DNA of 64,000 bases from Adineta ricciae (Eukaryota; Rotifera; Eurotatoria; Adinetida; Adinetidae). The stretch spans positions 116,536-180,535 of the forward strand of contig CAJNOJ010000214.1 in NCBI GenBank assembly GCA_905250025.1. The letters are read 5' to 3'. Below the pieces are notes generated by a model that saw only the letters and a list, made by a program, of their open reading frames with translations, was not told the DNA's origin and made no database searches. Of the stretch, positions 48,928 to 62,198 are shown one piece after another (within the stretch, counting starts at the first letter, position 1; every line of letters starts with the position of its first letter). A program made the translations under genes and the position numbers.

Positions 48928-51900
48928 ATGGACAATGAGAATATCGAGGTGAACTCCTAAGTGAAATAGATCTCGATATAAACATATATATGTATTTATT
49001 TATACACACTTATTTATTTATATTTGATTTCTAGAAGCAAGCTCAGATCGACCATATAGATGGTTCATATTCTTCATCTTCAATACATCTTTATGGTAAG
49101 TCATGTCTTATCTATCTACGTCCTATTTTCTTCCTTAACATAAATCAAGCAGCAAATTATCGAAAAAGTTGAAGGCGTTTCGTGTCAATTACTTGGTAAA
49201 TGTTTCCTAAGCGACAATGAAGATTAATGAAAATACGTTTTTATGATAAACGATAATGGTAGATGTGACAGAAAGAACGGTGTATGTTATATGTTTCCTT
49301 TAACTAGACAAAAAAAATGATGTAACATGATAAAACTATCATAGTAAACGAAGCAAATTTTCTCTACGCATGTGTGGAGAAGTGACAGAGTGTGGCACGA
49401 CATTATGTAGCTCTAGACGATAGAATCATTCATGCAGTGATGAGCAAGTGTCAATCAAATGTAAAAGCTTTTCTTCTTTAGATAGATAACAGCAAGAAGG
49501 TAAGGACCGAGAGAGAGAGAAAGTATCTGTATACTCATACATATAAACATAAGACTGTATCGAATCTCAAATATTAATGTTCTAATATCTATAAAATCAG
49601 TAGCACGATAGGATCGAGTTTGTAATAAGATGAAATAAGATACTAATGGTTACATCATCATTATTCTTCATCTCCTCAATATATTGGCATAGTTAGAAAT
49701 GTGTCCTTGCAAGCTCAGTCACCCTAGAAAAAGAACATCGAAGAATATGACCCTTCTTTTTCTGTACTCTTTAATTTTGTTGGACTACGAGCATATTAGA
49801 AACGTAAGCTTTGAAGACTGTAAATGAAAGTAGCATATCTAAGGCATATAGGGATTAGGTATTAATTTTCTACTATTTTCAAATCTATGGTAGTCATTCT
49901 CTGTCGCCTTCGTTGATGACACATATTATTTCAAGCTTCTATCATCGTCGTTCCATTATCTTGTCGGACAATGTACGTTCACTCACACAACATTGGTCTG
50001 TGTATGTCTTACATAACTATAATAGTACTTCTTTTTTTTTATGTATTTGCTTCAATAGTTGCACATCAAATCTAGGGAAGAGAAGAGAGAAAGTACGACT
50101 GTTTCCGTCGGAACTAGATGTGTGAACATACATCGTTCTTTCTATGTGCTTCTCCTTCGTATTCTCTCTCTTTCTTTGTCTATCTTAATCGTCAATCGGA
50201 AATACACACGTAGAAGAAAATGAACAACTGTGCATGTATATATGTATGTGTGAGAAAGAAAAAGGGCATTAGTGTATATCAAATATTGTTTCGGAGAACA
50301 TGAGTTGTGCAAATTATTACGTGAATCGGGATGAAGAGGTCATCGAAGGAGATAGTGTTCTCACATTATTTATTACATGATTTGTGTCATTTGTCATTTT
50401 TCATGTTTGTTTTTTAGACGAAGACGATTCAGCTGAACTTGACGCGATTATATCCGAATTACGAGATTTCAAAATTCAATTTGAAGAATGTTCTAAACTT
50501 TCGCTATTGCCATCCATATCCTCTTCATCAATAATCAAAAGACCCTCAAAAATGAATTCACCGTTAAATCATTCGTCCCCTTTACTACCAACACAACCAT
50601 CATCACCACCTCTTCTTTCATCAGTTCCAATAACAACAACGACATCCTCCTCGACAACGAATACTAATGGTTGTGTTTACGAACTCCGCACACTTGAAGA
50701 TCAGCTTGAAGCTGCACTGGCTAGTTTAACATTAACAATCAATGATTGTACAACAACCAATCTTGATGCTCAACAACAACGTTCATCTGGCTCAAGTGCC
50801 TGTTCAAGTGGTCTTGGTGATGAAATTGTCAACGATTCATTCAATCACTATAATAATATTTCCAACACAAGTAATCCAATTACAGCCAGCCTCCCACCGT
50901 CAGCACCTGCTAGTGTATCATTTACGGCGAAATTTGCTGCTATGAACATGACCGATGATTGTGATTCTGCATTTAGTGATAGTGGATCCACCGACAAAAT
51001 AACATCTTCTAATCACGATGAACCCGTAAGTACTGACACTTCATTTCTAATATCATGACTACGTGGGAGAAAGAAAATGTCGTTTTCAAACTCATACGAA
51101 CAATTTATCAACAGAATCGAGTCTTTCTCTTATTTATAGATAACTTGTCGTTCAATGGTAACAATGACAAGCACTACCAAGCAAGCAACGTCTTTTGTCG
51201 CCGACTCAGACGATCCAACTCCCTCTCCATCTCAACACCCATCGAAGTTACTTATTCGGACTTACAATGATGATGGTTCAACAAAGAGCATCCTTATTGA
51301 TCATTCCATGACAATTCGTGATGTCCTCTTTGTACTCGTTCATAAAAATCATCGAGAGCCTGACAATGACTATGCTCTCGTTGAAATCTTACCTGATCTT
51401 CACATGGGTAAGGAACTATCCGGAAGAAAATGAGTTCATCCAACAAGTTTCGTCTTTTATAGAGCGTACTTTCGAAGATCATCAAAAATTAACAGAAGCA
51501 ATTCTTATGTGGCCAACAACATCGTCTAATCGATTGATATTCACCAAACGACCAGAAAAATACTCACTTTTTCGAGCAACAACATCACTCCTTGTGAGTT
51601 GCGCCTACTTGAATAATTTTCATTGAAATATGTGTATGTTTGTGTAGGGAAATAATGAGACAACGATGGTCTATGATGAACTATTAAAAACCCCTGATAT
51701 AGAAGGAGTGATCCACTTAAAAGAGAAATCGCGTAAATCTTGGAAAAAACATTTTTGTGTACTCCGTTCGTCTGGTCTCTATTTCGTTCCGAAAGGCAAA
51801 AGCAAGGTAACGTATTTCTCAACATTCTAGACTTGTTCATCAGCGTGTGCATATACTTTTACAGAAAGATCTGGTTTGCTTGGCTAAATTCGAAAATATC

Positions 51901-53898
51901 GAATTATTCTTCGGTCTTGGTTGGAAAAAGAAGTTTAAATCACCTAGCGATTATTGCTTTGCACTTAAGGTATATTATCGAATTCGGATATTTCATTCAA
52001 TCCTAAAACAATCTCTGTTCTTTCTGTTCAAATCAGCATCCGTTAATTCAAAAGAAAAGTTCGAAATACATCAAGTATATGTGTGTCGATACCAAAAATG
52101 AGTTTGATCAATGGACAACAAGTATTCGAATCGCGAAAGTATGCTGAAAAGGTTCGAAATAGATTTCACACATGTCTCTTTTTGCTATTCTTGTTAGTTC
52201 GGTCAACAATTGAAAATCAACCATTTTCTCATAGAAAAGGCAATGAATATCTACCGATCCTCAGGTATTGAGATGTCGTTGATTATAAGCGGAGCTTTGA
52301 AAGGAGAAGATTCGTTTAGGTCGATTTGCTGCTGTTTGTGCTGCTCAGTTAAAAACACCAGACGAGCAATTAGTGAACTCAACGAATGCAGAAATATGTT
52401 CTCCACCGAAACCGTGCGCATCGATTCGCGATCGGCAAGTACTGAATCGAATACCCATCGCCTCAACAAACAATACTTCATATAATCAATATCATTCTCC
52501 GCAATCATCTGTATCTCCTCAGTTAACTTCTTCTACGACTATAAGTAAGTTACAATGAGTAATATTTGATACCTAACTTCGTTCGATTTATTAGTCTCAA
52601 CAAGTATAATAAGCAATGAAGGAAATCATAAAGACCAACAAGAAGATGATCATAATGATGAAAATTCTCCAATTAAGTCAGCTAGCTATATGGATGAATT
52701 ACGGCAGCGATTAGAACGTGTTCTCAATGATCCACCATCTCCTATTCCATCAGTCTCCTCACCAGCTCAATCCCAGAATTCTCTGAATTCACTTGAGCGT
52801 CACTCATGTTTACCTGTTTCGAAATCCTTTCGTTTGCCTGCCCCATCTATTCCTACACAAGCTCTCTCTTCTGTTTCCAATCGATCAACGGCTGTTCCAC
52901 GTATTCCTCTAAAGTCAACACCGTTGTCAAACCCGACATCCTCAAATCCACCTGTATCATCTTTATCAAAAAGCACGACAATCCGTACCCCAACGACAGC
53001 ATTGATCACCCCACCAAAACTAAAACCAACTCCATCTACTCAATGTTTAAGTTCTCCAGAAAATTTACGTACAATGCACACAAATCCTCAGATGACAGCA
53101 ACGACAATAGGCTCAACACCACTACCACGAAAACAGCTAACATCGATTCAAGTCTCTGCCAGAAATCTATCGTATCGATTGACAAATAATTCGAATACAA
53201 CAGGACACCAATCTCATTTGACGAATGGAAACTGTCATCAGCTACAGCAGCAACAGCAACACATGAGTAAGAGCTTTATTATGCCATCAAAACGAGATGG
53301 TAAGTGTGATGTAAAATGCTTCCATCACAACTATTCTGTTTTGCTAATATTAGATCATCGCAGTGTCAGTTCATTATCCGTTACGTCGAAGTCTGATTCA
53401 TTGAATCTAGATGATTCAGATTTTCCCCTTCCGTCACCAACATTTCTTGACGGTTTATCAGATACATCTATTAGCACGAAATCAATTCCAACCACTTTAA
53501 CGAAATCAAAACCACCTGTTCTCAGTACAATGAATTTCAATCGATCAAAACTGCCATCATCAACCAATATCGCAGCATTAAAAAAGCCATCAACAACGTT
53601 TCGTGCTAGCGGCCGACCGCAACCTCCTGTACCTGGAAAAAGTGGTCTTATTCCACCATCAATTAAACTATCAACATCAGTATCACTAGCACGTCCATTA
53701 AATAAATCTCTCGTTTCATCAACATCGAATAATTCATTGACAAATAGCAAAATTTCCACAATGTTATCTACGTCTAAACCTGTTCCTCCTGTTCCACCAC
53801 GTAAATCCAGTATTCCTCGTCCATCTTTCAAACCACAACCACCACAACGAGACTCGTCAAATAATCTCCTACAAAAGCCTCATATCAGTCATTTATGA
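48928..53898 (+). CDS. MRL-family adaptor (RIAM / lamellipodin / MIG-10-like), RA-PH
   Basis: Links Ras/Rap GTPases to talin and actin remodelling at the plasma membrane. A likely 21-nt first exon (MDNENIE, 48928-48948) and a 61-nt exon (49035-49095) join in phase to [17 protein letters not shown] at 50419. A Ser/Thr-rich linker follows. The RA domain is at about 51240-51590 ([38 protein letters not shown]). The PH domain is at about 51690-52230 ([68 protein letters not shown]). RA and PH with this spacing define the MRL family. The long C-terminal tail (52300-53898) is Ser/Pro-rich with SH3-type PVPPVPPRK near the end, but I see no FPPPP Ena/VASP motif. Introns at about 49096-50418 and 51026-51138 are long relative to neighbours. 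Confidence 0.88.
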
Positions 53899-56800
53899 AA
53901 AGAAGCATTTTGAAACTAATGTTAATTCTATCTGCGTCTACTTGTTTTATGGCCCCGTGATAATAATGACCACAATTTATAATATATATGTATACTTGAC
54001 GTAAACGCTCGTAACACACATCTATGCAGTGAAGTTTTCTTATTGTCTTTTTATTTGTTTGTTTGAATTTTTAAAAATTTTTTAAATATCAAAAGTAACG
54101 CGTCGTGAAGCTTTTCATTTCTTCATCATTTGACAGTCGATAAAGCACATCTTCACATTCCTTAGTATATTATTCGTAAATATGCATAAACCATGAGCTA
54201 AAGTACGACATCATTGCTTCCAAATGAGCACTTATTCGAGTACTTGTCCATCTGAATGTGTAGTATTGACTGAATTCGTACAACTATGAGTAACAACTGT
54301 TTCATTGATTGTGAACTATTCACTAAAAACAATCATGAAAGAAAAAAATCGTTTTTCTATTCAAACTCTTATCTTTGAATTGTTCATTTTTTTTTATTGT
54401 CATCAGTAATGTGAGCAATCTTTACAATATAAATACGAAAGTCGTGTCTATGGGAGAAGTAACAAATTCAAGTATTGTTCTTATTCCTATCTGGAGATGC
54501 ATTTTGTATGCTTCTTTGTTCTTTCATTTCTCAGACATGTACAATATTACCTAACATGTATTGTTTTATGACATAATGATGTGAGACAGACATGCATACA
54601 CATGAAATGATGTAAGTAAATGTTTGATATTCCAGTAGATGAGATCAGGTTGGCTAACGGTAGAAAAAAGCTTCACTCCGATAAAATAGGAGGATTTTTT
54701 ACCGTATTCAAATATTTGATTATGTGATTTTAACGTATGAGCATAGACTTGTTGATAAAAAAAAACCATGCGCGTATGTTTAGATCGAACGAAAAAAGTA
54801 TGTAGGAAGAAAAACATGTCCGAGACACGCATACCCATGCATATGCACCTATGTAAATAATGTCTTCGACTGTCATGACGATGGAATGAATAAATGCGAT
54901 GAATTAGTCAACTGAAAACGGAACGGGAAAGAAGTAAGATTGACATTTTTTTTTGACAAATGTAATTATGGATGGTATGAATTCCACGTTAATCTTAGCA
55001 ACTAGAATAAATTCAGTTTTGAATGTGTGACACCGCATTTTTAGTTTGACGAGAAAATTCGTGGCGAATATCTTTTTTCGAATCGAACAGCTGATTATAA
55101 CTTACTAAAATGATTCGAATAACATGAATATATGCAAACTCAAAACATAATGTTGTTTTTGTCAGATTTCTTTTTCAATTCGTTTTTTCCTCCTCTGTGA
55201 TCTTATTCTTCTATTGCCATACCGATATTGATGACATTTTTTTTCATTATTTTCAGATCTGCACATTCTATACATCGTATTAATGAGAAAAACGTTGTGT
55301 TAATTCGAAATAACATGGATATATATATCTTCAATTAGATAGTTATATATGTTTTTGTTGTCGTTTTGTTGTTAAGTTTTATTTTCTTAAAACATACTTT
55401 AATCATCGAAATTCAATACGAACTGCTATGTTTTTTCGTACTAAAAAAGCACTAATGGAACGAACGCATCACTTTATATAACAAAATCGAATCAGTCAAG
55501 TTTTTACTCTGTAATTTTCTAAATGGTTTACACATTGGATCGAGTGAGTAATCATTTGCTTTTATTTCTTCAATATTCTCCTCTTTATGCCGATAGAAAA
55601 GATCGCTTCAGGTCTTTAGTATGTCATGTAGTATTCTCCAATACATCGCTGAAATTAATATATCATTAATCGGTACAAATTACGTGTACATACACCGACC
55701 TCTGGAGGTAGAGATCGAATTCTACCTGTCATTTCGAATTCATGTAGTCTTAATTAGTTAAGTCATTCAGTCGACAGCATTAGTGCACTAGGGTCATCGT
55801 TTCTAGACAATTAATATTCGTTTACACTTCACATTTAATTAGCTTCTGGTACGAAAAAGTCAATATATTCAGTTATTCGAAGCGTTGGAGTCATCTAAAA
55901 TCAGATCTGTTTTTTATGTGAGTAACGGTGAAGTAAATAACGCACGAATCTCTATTTCATTACATTACTATAAAAAGGCTCTCGAATTAAAAGAGAAAAA
56001 TCAGATGAGTTTTTTCGTCGAAAACTTACAAATGCATGACGAAGTAAAAACAATAATAATAGCGTCGCAGCAAAATAAAGAAAACAACGGCGTTCAAATT
56101 CAACAGTTCATCTAGTATAATAAGGCGTTTAAGATTATTGTTTTCTTGAAAATCTTTCACGTGAAAACGATGCACTCGCAGACTCTATTCAGGATTATAA
56201 AACAAACTCGAATGAATGAGAACTTTTCCAATTGGAGATGACACAGCTGCACTGATGATTTCATTGAGGCTAATTATGATTGATCGTTGTGATACATTGT
56301 CGTATGAAAACAGCATAAGTATTTTCTTTCATATCTAACGTTTTTGGCAAGGGAACAGACGCATTCCGTTTTCGATTGCGATGTATGAGTTTAAATCTGT
56401 CATTTGTCTGAAATCATTCTTTATTTTCTTCCTGATTTGTGATGGATAAACATTTTCTATTTTTAATCGAAGTTATTCTTTCTACCACACAAAAATAGAT
56501 TTTACTTTTTGAAATCTTTGTTATTGATTAAGCAAGGTGAGACTCAAGAGTTCCTCGTTATGTTCTATTAGTCACTTTATTATTTTAAATTGTTTGTTTT
56601 TTCAAATCTGTCCGATACAAATCATGTCCCACTCGTATGAAATTCATTGACAATACTAAACAAAACAATAGTTGTGAATAGAAAATCGACAGAGATGATT
56701 AACATAACATATACTCAAAACATACACGTCATCAATTTGTTTGAAAAAAAGTCTAGAGCAACGACATTTTTTTACTCATAAGCTTCTAAGGACGTACGAT

Positions 56801-57835
56801 CACATCTATTTTCTATGTTTTTAATGCGAAGCTCCACTAAGTTAAGGAAGGTACACTTTCTAGAAATGCATCATAGCTACCCATGTGTATTCGCCTACGT
56901 ATTTTAAAATGATTGACTAACCACCTGTTTGCTACAATGAGATTTGGTAGTTAATACGATGTGTAATTTTGAAAGAAAGTGATTAAATGTGTCACATGAA
57001 TGATTAAAAATATTTGGTTAAGAAAATGCTGTTGCTATGCGTGACAATGACGTTGGCGATCGAAAGAGATCGTATGTCCAAGTGTAGGCGTGAGTCAACG
57101 CGAATAAGCGAAGAGAAAATGTGAGAATAAAAAGGAAAATGAATTAAACAACTGAAATACTAGTTGTCATTTGATGATTTGAATAAAAAGTACACGTTTG
57201 TAGTTAAAGAGTAAGTGAAAAAAAAATTAATTCTTTTCTCAGATTTCATTTTGTTAGAATTGTCAACAGAAGTTAGAATTGATTATTACTTGGAGGCATA
57301 TTCGCATTTGATTTAAATTTGCTTTTGAAGTTTATAGTTGCCGCTACTTTAGTATTTTCTCTTTATTGATTGAACTTGAAGAGCTTCTCAAACGATGTGT
57401 GCATTTGATTGCCAAAAGGCACATACTTTTTTCAATGTGAATATACTCAATTCTATTCCTTCTTCTTTCTTTTTCTCCTCCGATTTTCGTACCTTGCGTG
57501 CAATAACGAAAGTCTTTGCATCATTAATAAGTCCATAGAAGGGTGCATAGTACGAATATATTAAATCAATAACATTTGAGAAAGAAATATAAACTTATTT
57601 TCACCTCTGATATCATCCATTCCAATGGTTTTTCTTCTTCAGTGAATATTTATTTACCGACATATTAAATTCATTGGTTTGTTTTGATTTATGCGACTAA
57701 TTTTGACAAGTCAACACAATGATTGAGTGTTTTAGATTTTGAAATAATAGATCTATTAATATATGACGTTTTATTATCAACAAGTGGCTGTTTTCTTTTG
57801 AAATTTTATTCATTTTCCAGCGAAACAATTATTTC
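53899..57835. other. 3.9-kb spacer between MRL and chondroitin synthase genes
   Basis: MRL 3' UTR followed by AT-rich DNA. A plus-strand open frame from about 55842 to 56115 contains HYYKKALELKEKNQ, faintly reminiscent of a TPR helix pair, but a GTGAGT donor sits inside it and no partner exon is clear. No gene is called. Confidence 0.5.
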
Positions 57836-60561
57836 ATGCCTTTATTGAAATTATTTGAGTTAATCGAAAATCTTCTTGGTTTTGGTGAACATGGCCTTCA
57901 AATTCAACAGAGATCCACTCAGTCAAAACGTAGATTATCAGGAGAGCCGGATTACATTAACAGAACCATCGATCACTCTCCGATTCTCCTTTTGGATTCG
58001 GCAAATGTGAGTACCCACCTGCTCTATTGTTAATCTAAGGAAAGCGTTTATTTCACATGTTTTCATGATTGAAAAGCGCTCATGCATTCTTCATACACAT
58101 GCTAAATGATTATTTTTTGAAAAATTTACATAAAATATTTCGATTTGAAAACAGTACGGAACAGACGAGTCAAAAGAACCTGATTAGCATTACTTGAATT
58201 TAAATAGCAGACTGTATTGATGAGAATCGCTAAATGTACTTCGAAAACGAGTAAAATATTTTTCTTGTTGACATAACAAGAAATCCGCTTTCAAAAGCTC
58301 TAAAATGAAACGAAAACAAATATTCGACGCGCTGAAAATCTATATTGTCGACGATTTTCCCATTAAATAGGTCAATTTTTAATGTCAAAGCAACTTGTAT
58401 ATGATTTGTTGATTGTGATCAAAAACTACATGTCTCTGTGCACTGTAGACGCAGTCGAGAAAAAGAAAGAGAATTATTTACTCGTTATAATCTTTATTTA
58501 AAGACATCTAATCGGTGAGAGGCGAGTTCTAAGTAGAAAAATTGACAAAACGAAAATTACTCTTTGTAATTTATTTCTTTACGAATCTAGACTAATTTTA
58601 ATATGGATAATTATAGCATTTCTTCGATGAAATTGAATGGACAAGGTCAGTAGAGATTAAATTTGAAAATATAAAATACATTCATTCATTCGGTTACTCT
58701 TCATACATTCTCTGTAGTTTCAATATCAGATTTCGTTTAGCGGATCAGTCTTTCTCTTTGATGATATCAGGTCTGATATTGATTTTCTAAGGAGAAAAAA
58801 AACTGCCGCGTATCTACATAAAAAAACGTTGATATTACACGAACAAACTCAATCGGGATCACTGTTTCTATAATTACTTGCTGAGTATAAAAATTCAATA
58901 CGTCTCTTTTTTCGTGTATGTGCGTGTTTGTGTCACTGGCGATTATGATGAAAAAAATTTCGCACTGTCAGATGACACAGACAGAACGAAAAAGAAGAAA
59001 GGAATAAGGTTTCAACCATACGGAAGATAATCATGTGCCTTAAATGACGAAATCGTTGAACATTATCCGAGTAATTATGAAAAAATAATTCTATCATATG
59101 AAAATCATGTTTGTTGCTATGAATATTATTGCTTTCTCTAGCATGTCATGATATGATTGCTTTTTTTAAGAGGATACTTGAATATAGAAGTATCAAAAGA
59201 AAAGAAATGAGAAATACTTCAAAAAGAAAGGGTCTAGTTTGTAAAAATCGAGAGCTGTTTCGAAAAAGATGATTTCGTGATTGATGTTTCAGGTGATTAA
59301 TTTCTTTTACGATAAAATGAATAGAAGAATATATTGATTGTATTCTTTTTTCCAATTTAGAATCTGAGCAAACTGAATATACCATCGAGAAAAACGTGTC
59401 GTCAATCACTTCCATCACCACACAACAGTCGGATTGCAAATAATATTCGCGGCCCATCATGGTGGTTATCATTAATTTTTTTACTTATTTCTACTGTGAT
59501 TGGTTTTCAATCTGGTCTCGTTCTTCTTTGTAATGTGAAACGATGTATTACAGATGAATTACCTTCTCAACATGAATCAAGTAATTTACTGATCGCTAGC
59601 AACAATCGAACAAATGCGATCGCATCTGTTAATTTACCACGTGTATCACAGAAGAAACAATTGATTCTTATTGCTGTTATGACAAGTAAAGATTTTCTAA
59701 CGACACGTGCGCCAACAGTTATGCGTACGTGGGCAGACAAAGTTCCTGGTCAAGTCATATTCTTCTCTAGTGAAGGTTCGACGACTAATGATTCACGTAT
59801 TAATCTGGTTAGTTTACCATCTGTAACTGATACTTATCCTCCACAAAAGAAATCGTTTCTTATGATGAAATACATTTATGATCATTATTTAAATAAATTT
59901 GAATGGTTTATGCGTGTGGACGACGACGTTTACATCAGAACAGATAATCTCGAGAAACTATTGCGGTCAATTGATAATCGTATAAATAAAGATCTCTCTT
60001 TCTCTTAATTCGAATTTCATTTCTTTCTTTTTTAGGCAGACCTTATTATATTGGTCAACCAGGAATGGGAACAAAANCGATATGGTCTTCACTCGCGAGC
60101 TATTCCCACGTATACGTCATCATACTATTTGTCATAAACAAGTCTATTTTCCAATCATATTTAGTCAATACGATCCACATTATTGGGAAACAACGTCAGC
60201 TCAAACAAACTTCTCATCATTTCATTTACGTGATGACATTGGATACTGGCGTCAATATGGTTTTGGTATGTTGGGAATTTATAAATCAGACTTAGGATCG
60301 ATTGGCAATTGGAATGTGGAGATAAGTGGATGGGGAAAAGAAGATGTAGAAATTTATGATAAATTAGTTAAATCTGCAACTTTAAATGTCTTTCGGACAA
60401 TTGATACCAGTTTGATGCACGTATTTCATACAAAAGAATGTTCACCAACGTTACAAGATGACCAAATGAAAATGTGTAAAGGAACTAAATCGATTACGTT
60501 AGGATCACAGCGTACATTAGTGAAACATGTTCTTAAAATGATTCAGCTCAATAAAATCTGA
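57836..60561 (+). CDS. CHSY1: Chondroitin sulfate synthase-like glycosyltransferase, centre missing at an assembly N
   Basis: Golgi type II membrane enzyme that polymerises the GlcA-GalNAc chain of chondroitin. An exon at 57821-58011 (first Met 57836, ending LLLDSAN) joins in phase 0 across a 1.35-kb intron to 59361. There the cytosolic part is followed by a transmembrane segment (WWLSLIFLLISTVIGF) and the GT31 domain: VMRTWADKVPGQVIFFSSEG, SYPPQKKS-like TYPPQKKSFLMMKYIYDHYL, and the DxD motif RVDDDVYIR. A short intron (59980-60035) leads to RRPYYIGQPGMGTK and the N at 60077. After it, in another frame, is the GT7-type C-terminal domain: DMVFTREL, VYFPIIFSQYDPHYW, YGFGMLGIYKSDL, ISGWGKEDVEIYDK, ending KMIQLNKI. 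Compared with animal CHSY1, roughly 400 residues are absent exactly at the N. This looks like an assembly collapse, not biology. The long cytosolic N-tail is unusual. Confidence 0.85.
58012..59360 (+). other. Long first intron of the chondroitin synthase gene
   Basis: A 1.35-kb intron, far longer than typical here, bounded by AAT|GTGAGT and TTTAG|AAT. It contains an 11-bp perfect inverted repeat (58720-58730 with 58772-58782, 41-nt loop). If the upstream exon does not belong to this gene, this stretch is intergenic instead. Confidence 0.5.
60077..60077. other. Unresolved base (N) marking a probable collapsed gap
   Basis: The only ambiguous base in the window. The coding frame changes here and the homologous protein jumps from the GT31 domain to the start of the C-terminal transferase domain. 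Confidence 0.85.
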
Positions 60562-61540
60562 TATGTTTTCATGTTTTGTTTCTGAGTTTCATCTTTTTCT
60601 TTCTCGTAATCAACAAAATAATACAGCGTCTGGATGAATATACTGACATACATCAGCACTAGACTGTATTCAGATGTCTTTTCACTTATACAACGATGAA
60701 TAGTGTAATTATTTCTTAGAAGTTGAACGATAGCATCGCCAAAGACTTGAGTAACATAATTAATACGATAATGAAAGATATTGTAAAATATGCAATCGAT
60801 GGTTCGATTTAGAAAATGCACCGTGAATATTTGTACATTACATCGAATTCAAATTCAGGCGACCGAGCAACAACCGTATAGTATTTCTTGGATTTGAAGT
60901 CATTGTGGTGATTTAAAACACTATAATTATTGTTCACAATAAGTCCTGTTATGTACGCAACAGAATCAGTACTATATCGATCCTCACAATAGAAAGTACA
61001 TTATATTATCATTGTATTCATACTGTATACTGGCAAGAACTTGGTTTTTGCATGCTATAAGTGCAATGTGTATTTTACATATCAAGTATAATAATGAATC
61101 TTATCATTTGTTGTATTCCTATCCATATACTATGGATTGATAAACAGTAAAATATTTGTACATGTTTGAACTATTATTTATTGTATAGTTCACCGACTCG
61201 GTACAATAGATAGCGCAAAATTATTTTCCACTGATTTTGACGCATGTTCTTTTCTTCGGCAAACTGTTATTGCAGGTTGCTCGTGATTTGACTGTACAGA
61301 ACTTTTTCTTTCTTTATTTTTTCTGCCATTTCCTCCGTCTTCTTGTACGCTGTACTCGAATACTTAGCTAAGGACACGTATGCATAGTGCAGGAAACATC
61401 TACGCAAACAAAAATATTACATACGCAATGAGAGAAAAGAGAGAAAAAAGGAAATATGAGAGCACACTCAGTTATATCTGTTGTATCATTGGTGATACGA
61501 AGTGCACAAGTAGAAATACTCTCATCTCGTATTTTCACAA
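60562..61540. other. Spacer after the chondroitin synthase gene
   Basis: Nearly 1 kb of AT-rich DNA with no supported gene. It carries the 3' UTR of the synthase and the promoter of the next gene. Confidence 0.5.
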
Positions 61541-62198
61541 ATGCGGGGCGTGATTTATACCGCATATTCGATTTTCCTTATTTGCACACTGTTGTTTACG
61601 GCGAGTGAGTAGCGTGATGCTGATAAATTTCACCTAGACAATACGGATATTGTTCTCATCTATAGATGCATTATCTCTCAGACGTTATCGTCGCCAAACA
61701 AATAAACATAAAAAAGATGGTCTACCCTATGAAGGTTGGTCGGGAGGATCAAATAATCCAAGTGGTGCCAGTCCAGGTGCCTACTACGGTAAATTAGCCT
61801 TTTAATTAGACAGTCGATCGGTAATTTCATGTGCAACCCCTCTCTTAACTGTAGGCACTGGAATCAATCCAAATTATGGTGGAATCAAACCACATACAAA
61901 TAATGTTGAAGGTGGAATCAGCGTCATAGGTTACACTCATGAGTTCACTCATAACGGTGGTAACAAATTACCTTGGAACCATCAACAAAATTATCAATAC
62001 AATAATAATTATAATAATCCGTGGCAAAGACCAAATATGTATAACCACTATAGTCGACCTTACAATCGCTATGCACCAGGAAGCCAAGGGTGGTATGCAA
62101 GTGGTGGTAATTATTGGCATAATAAAGGTCGATATCTGATTCCTCATACTTGGATACTGATAGTCAGTTCTATAATCTCTGTATCTTATATATTGTAA
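61541..62198 (+). CDS. Secreted Gly/Asn/Tyr-rich protein with GPI-like C-terminus (prion-like architecture)
   Basis: Three exons (61541-61604, 61666-61788, 61855-62198) with perfect GT/AG ends and consistent phases give 176 residues. Exon 1 encodes a clean signal peptide (MRGVIYTAYSIFLICTLLFT). A basic segment follows (LRRYRRQTNKHKKDG). The body is rich in Gly, Asn, Tyr, Gln and Pro (YEGWSGGSNNPSGASPGAYY; NYQYNNNYNNPWQRP; SQGWYASGGNYWH). The last 18 residues are hydrophobic (TWILIVSSIISVSYIL) and stop at 62196-62198, with small residues (ASGG) placed as for a GPI attachment site. The layout signal-basic-GNY-rich-hydrophobic tail recalls PrP/Shadoo-type cell-surface proteins, but I see no sequence homology. 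A secreted cuticle or mucus component is equally possible. The longer plus-strand frame over 61939-62139 is a shadow in another phase. Confidence 0.75.

Noticed and set aside
60065-60295. Frame starting MGTK and running across the N
   Set aside because: The frame after the N is not that of the conserved C-terminal domain, so the product is artificial.
61939-62139. Plus-strand frame with Ile/Thr/Val-rich product
   Set aside because: It overlaps, in another phase, the spliced Gly/Asn/Tyr-rich secreted protein, which has a signal peptide and consistent introns.
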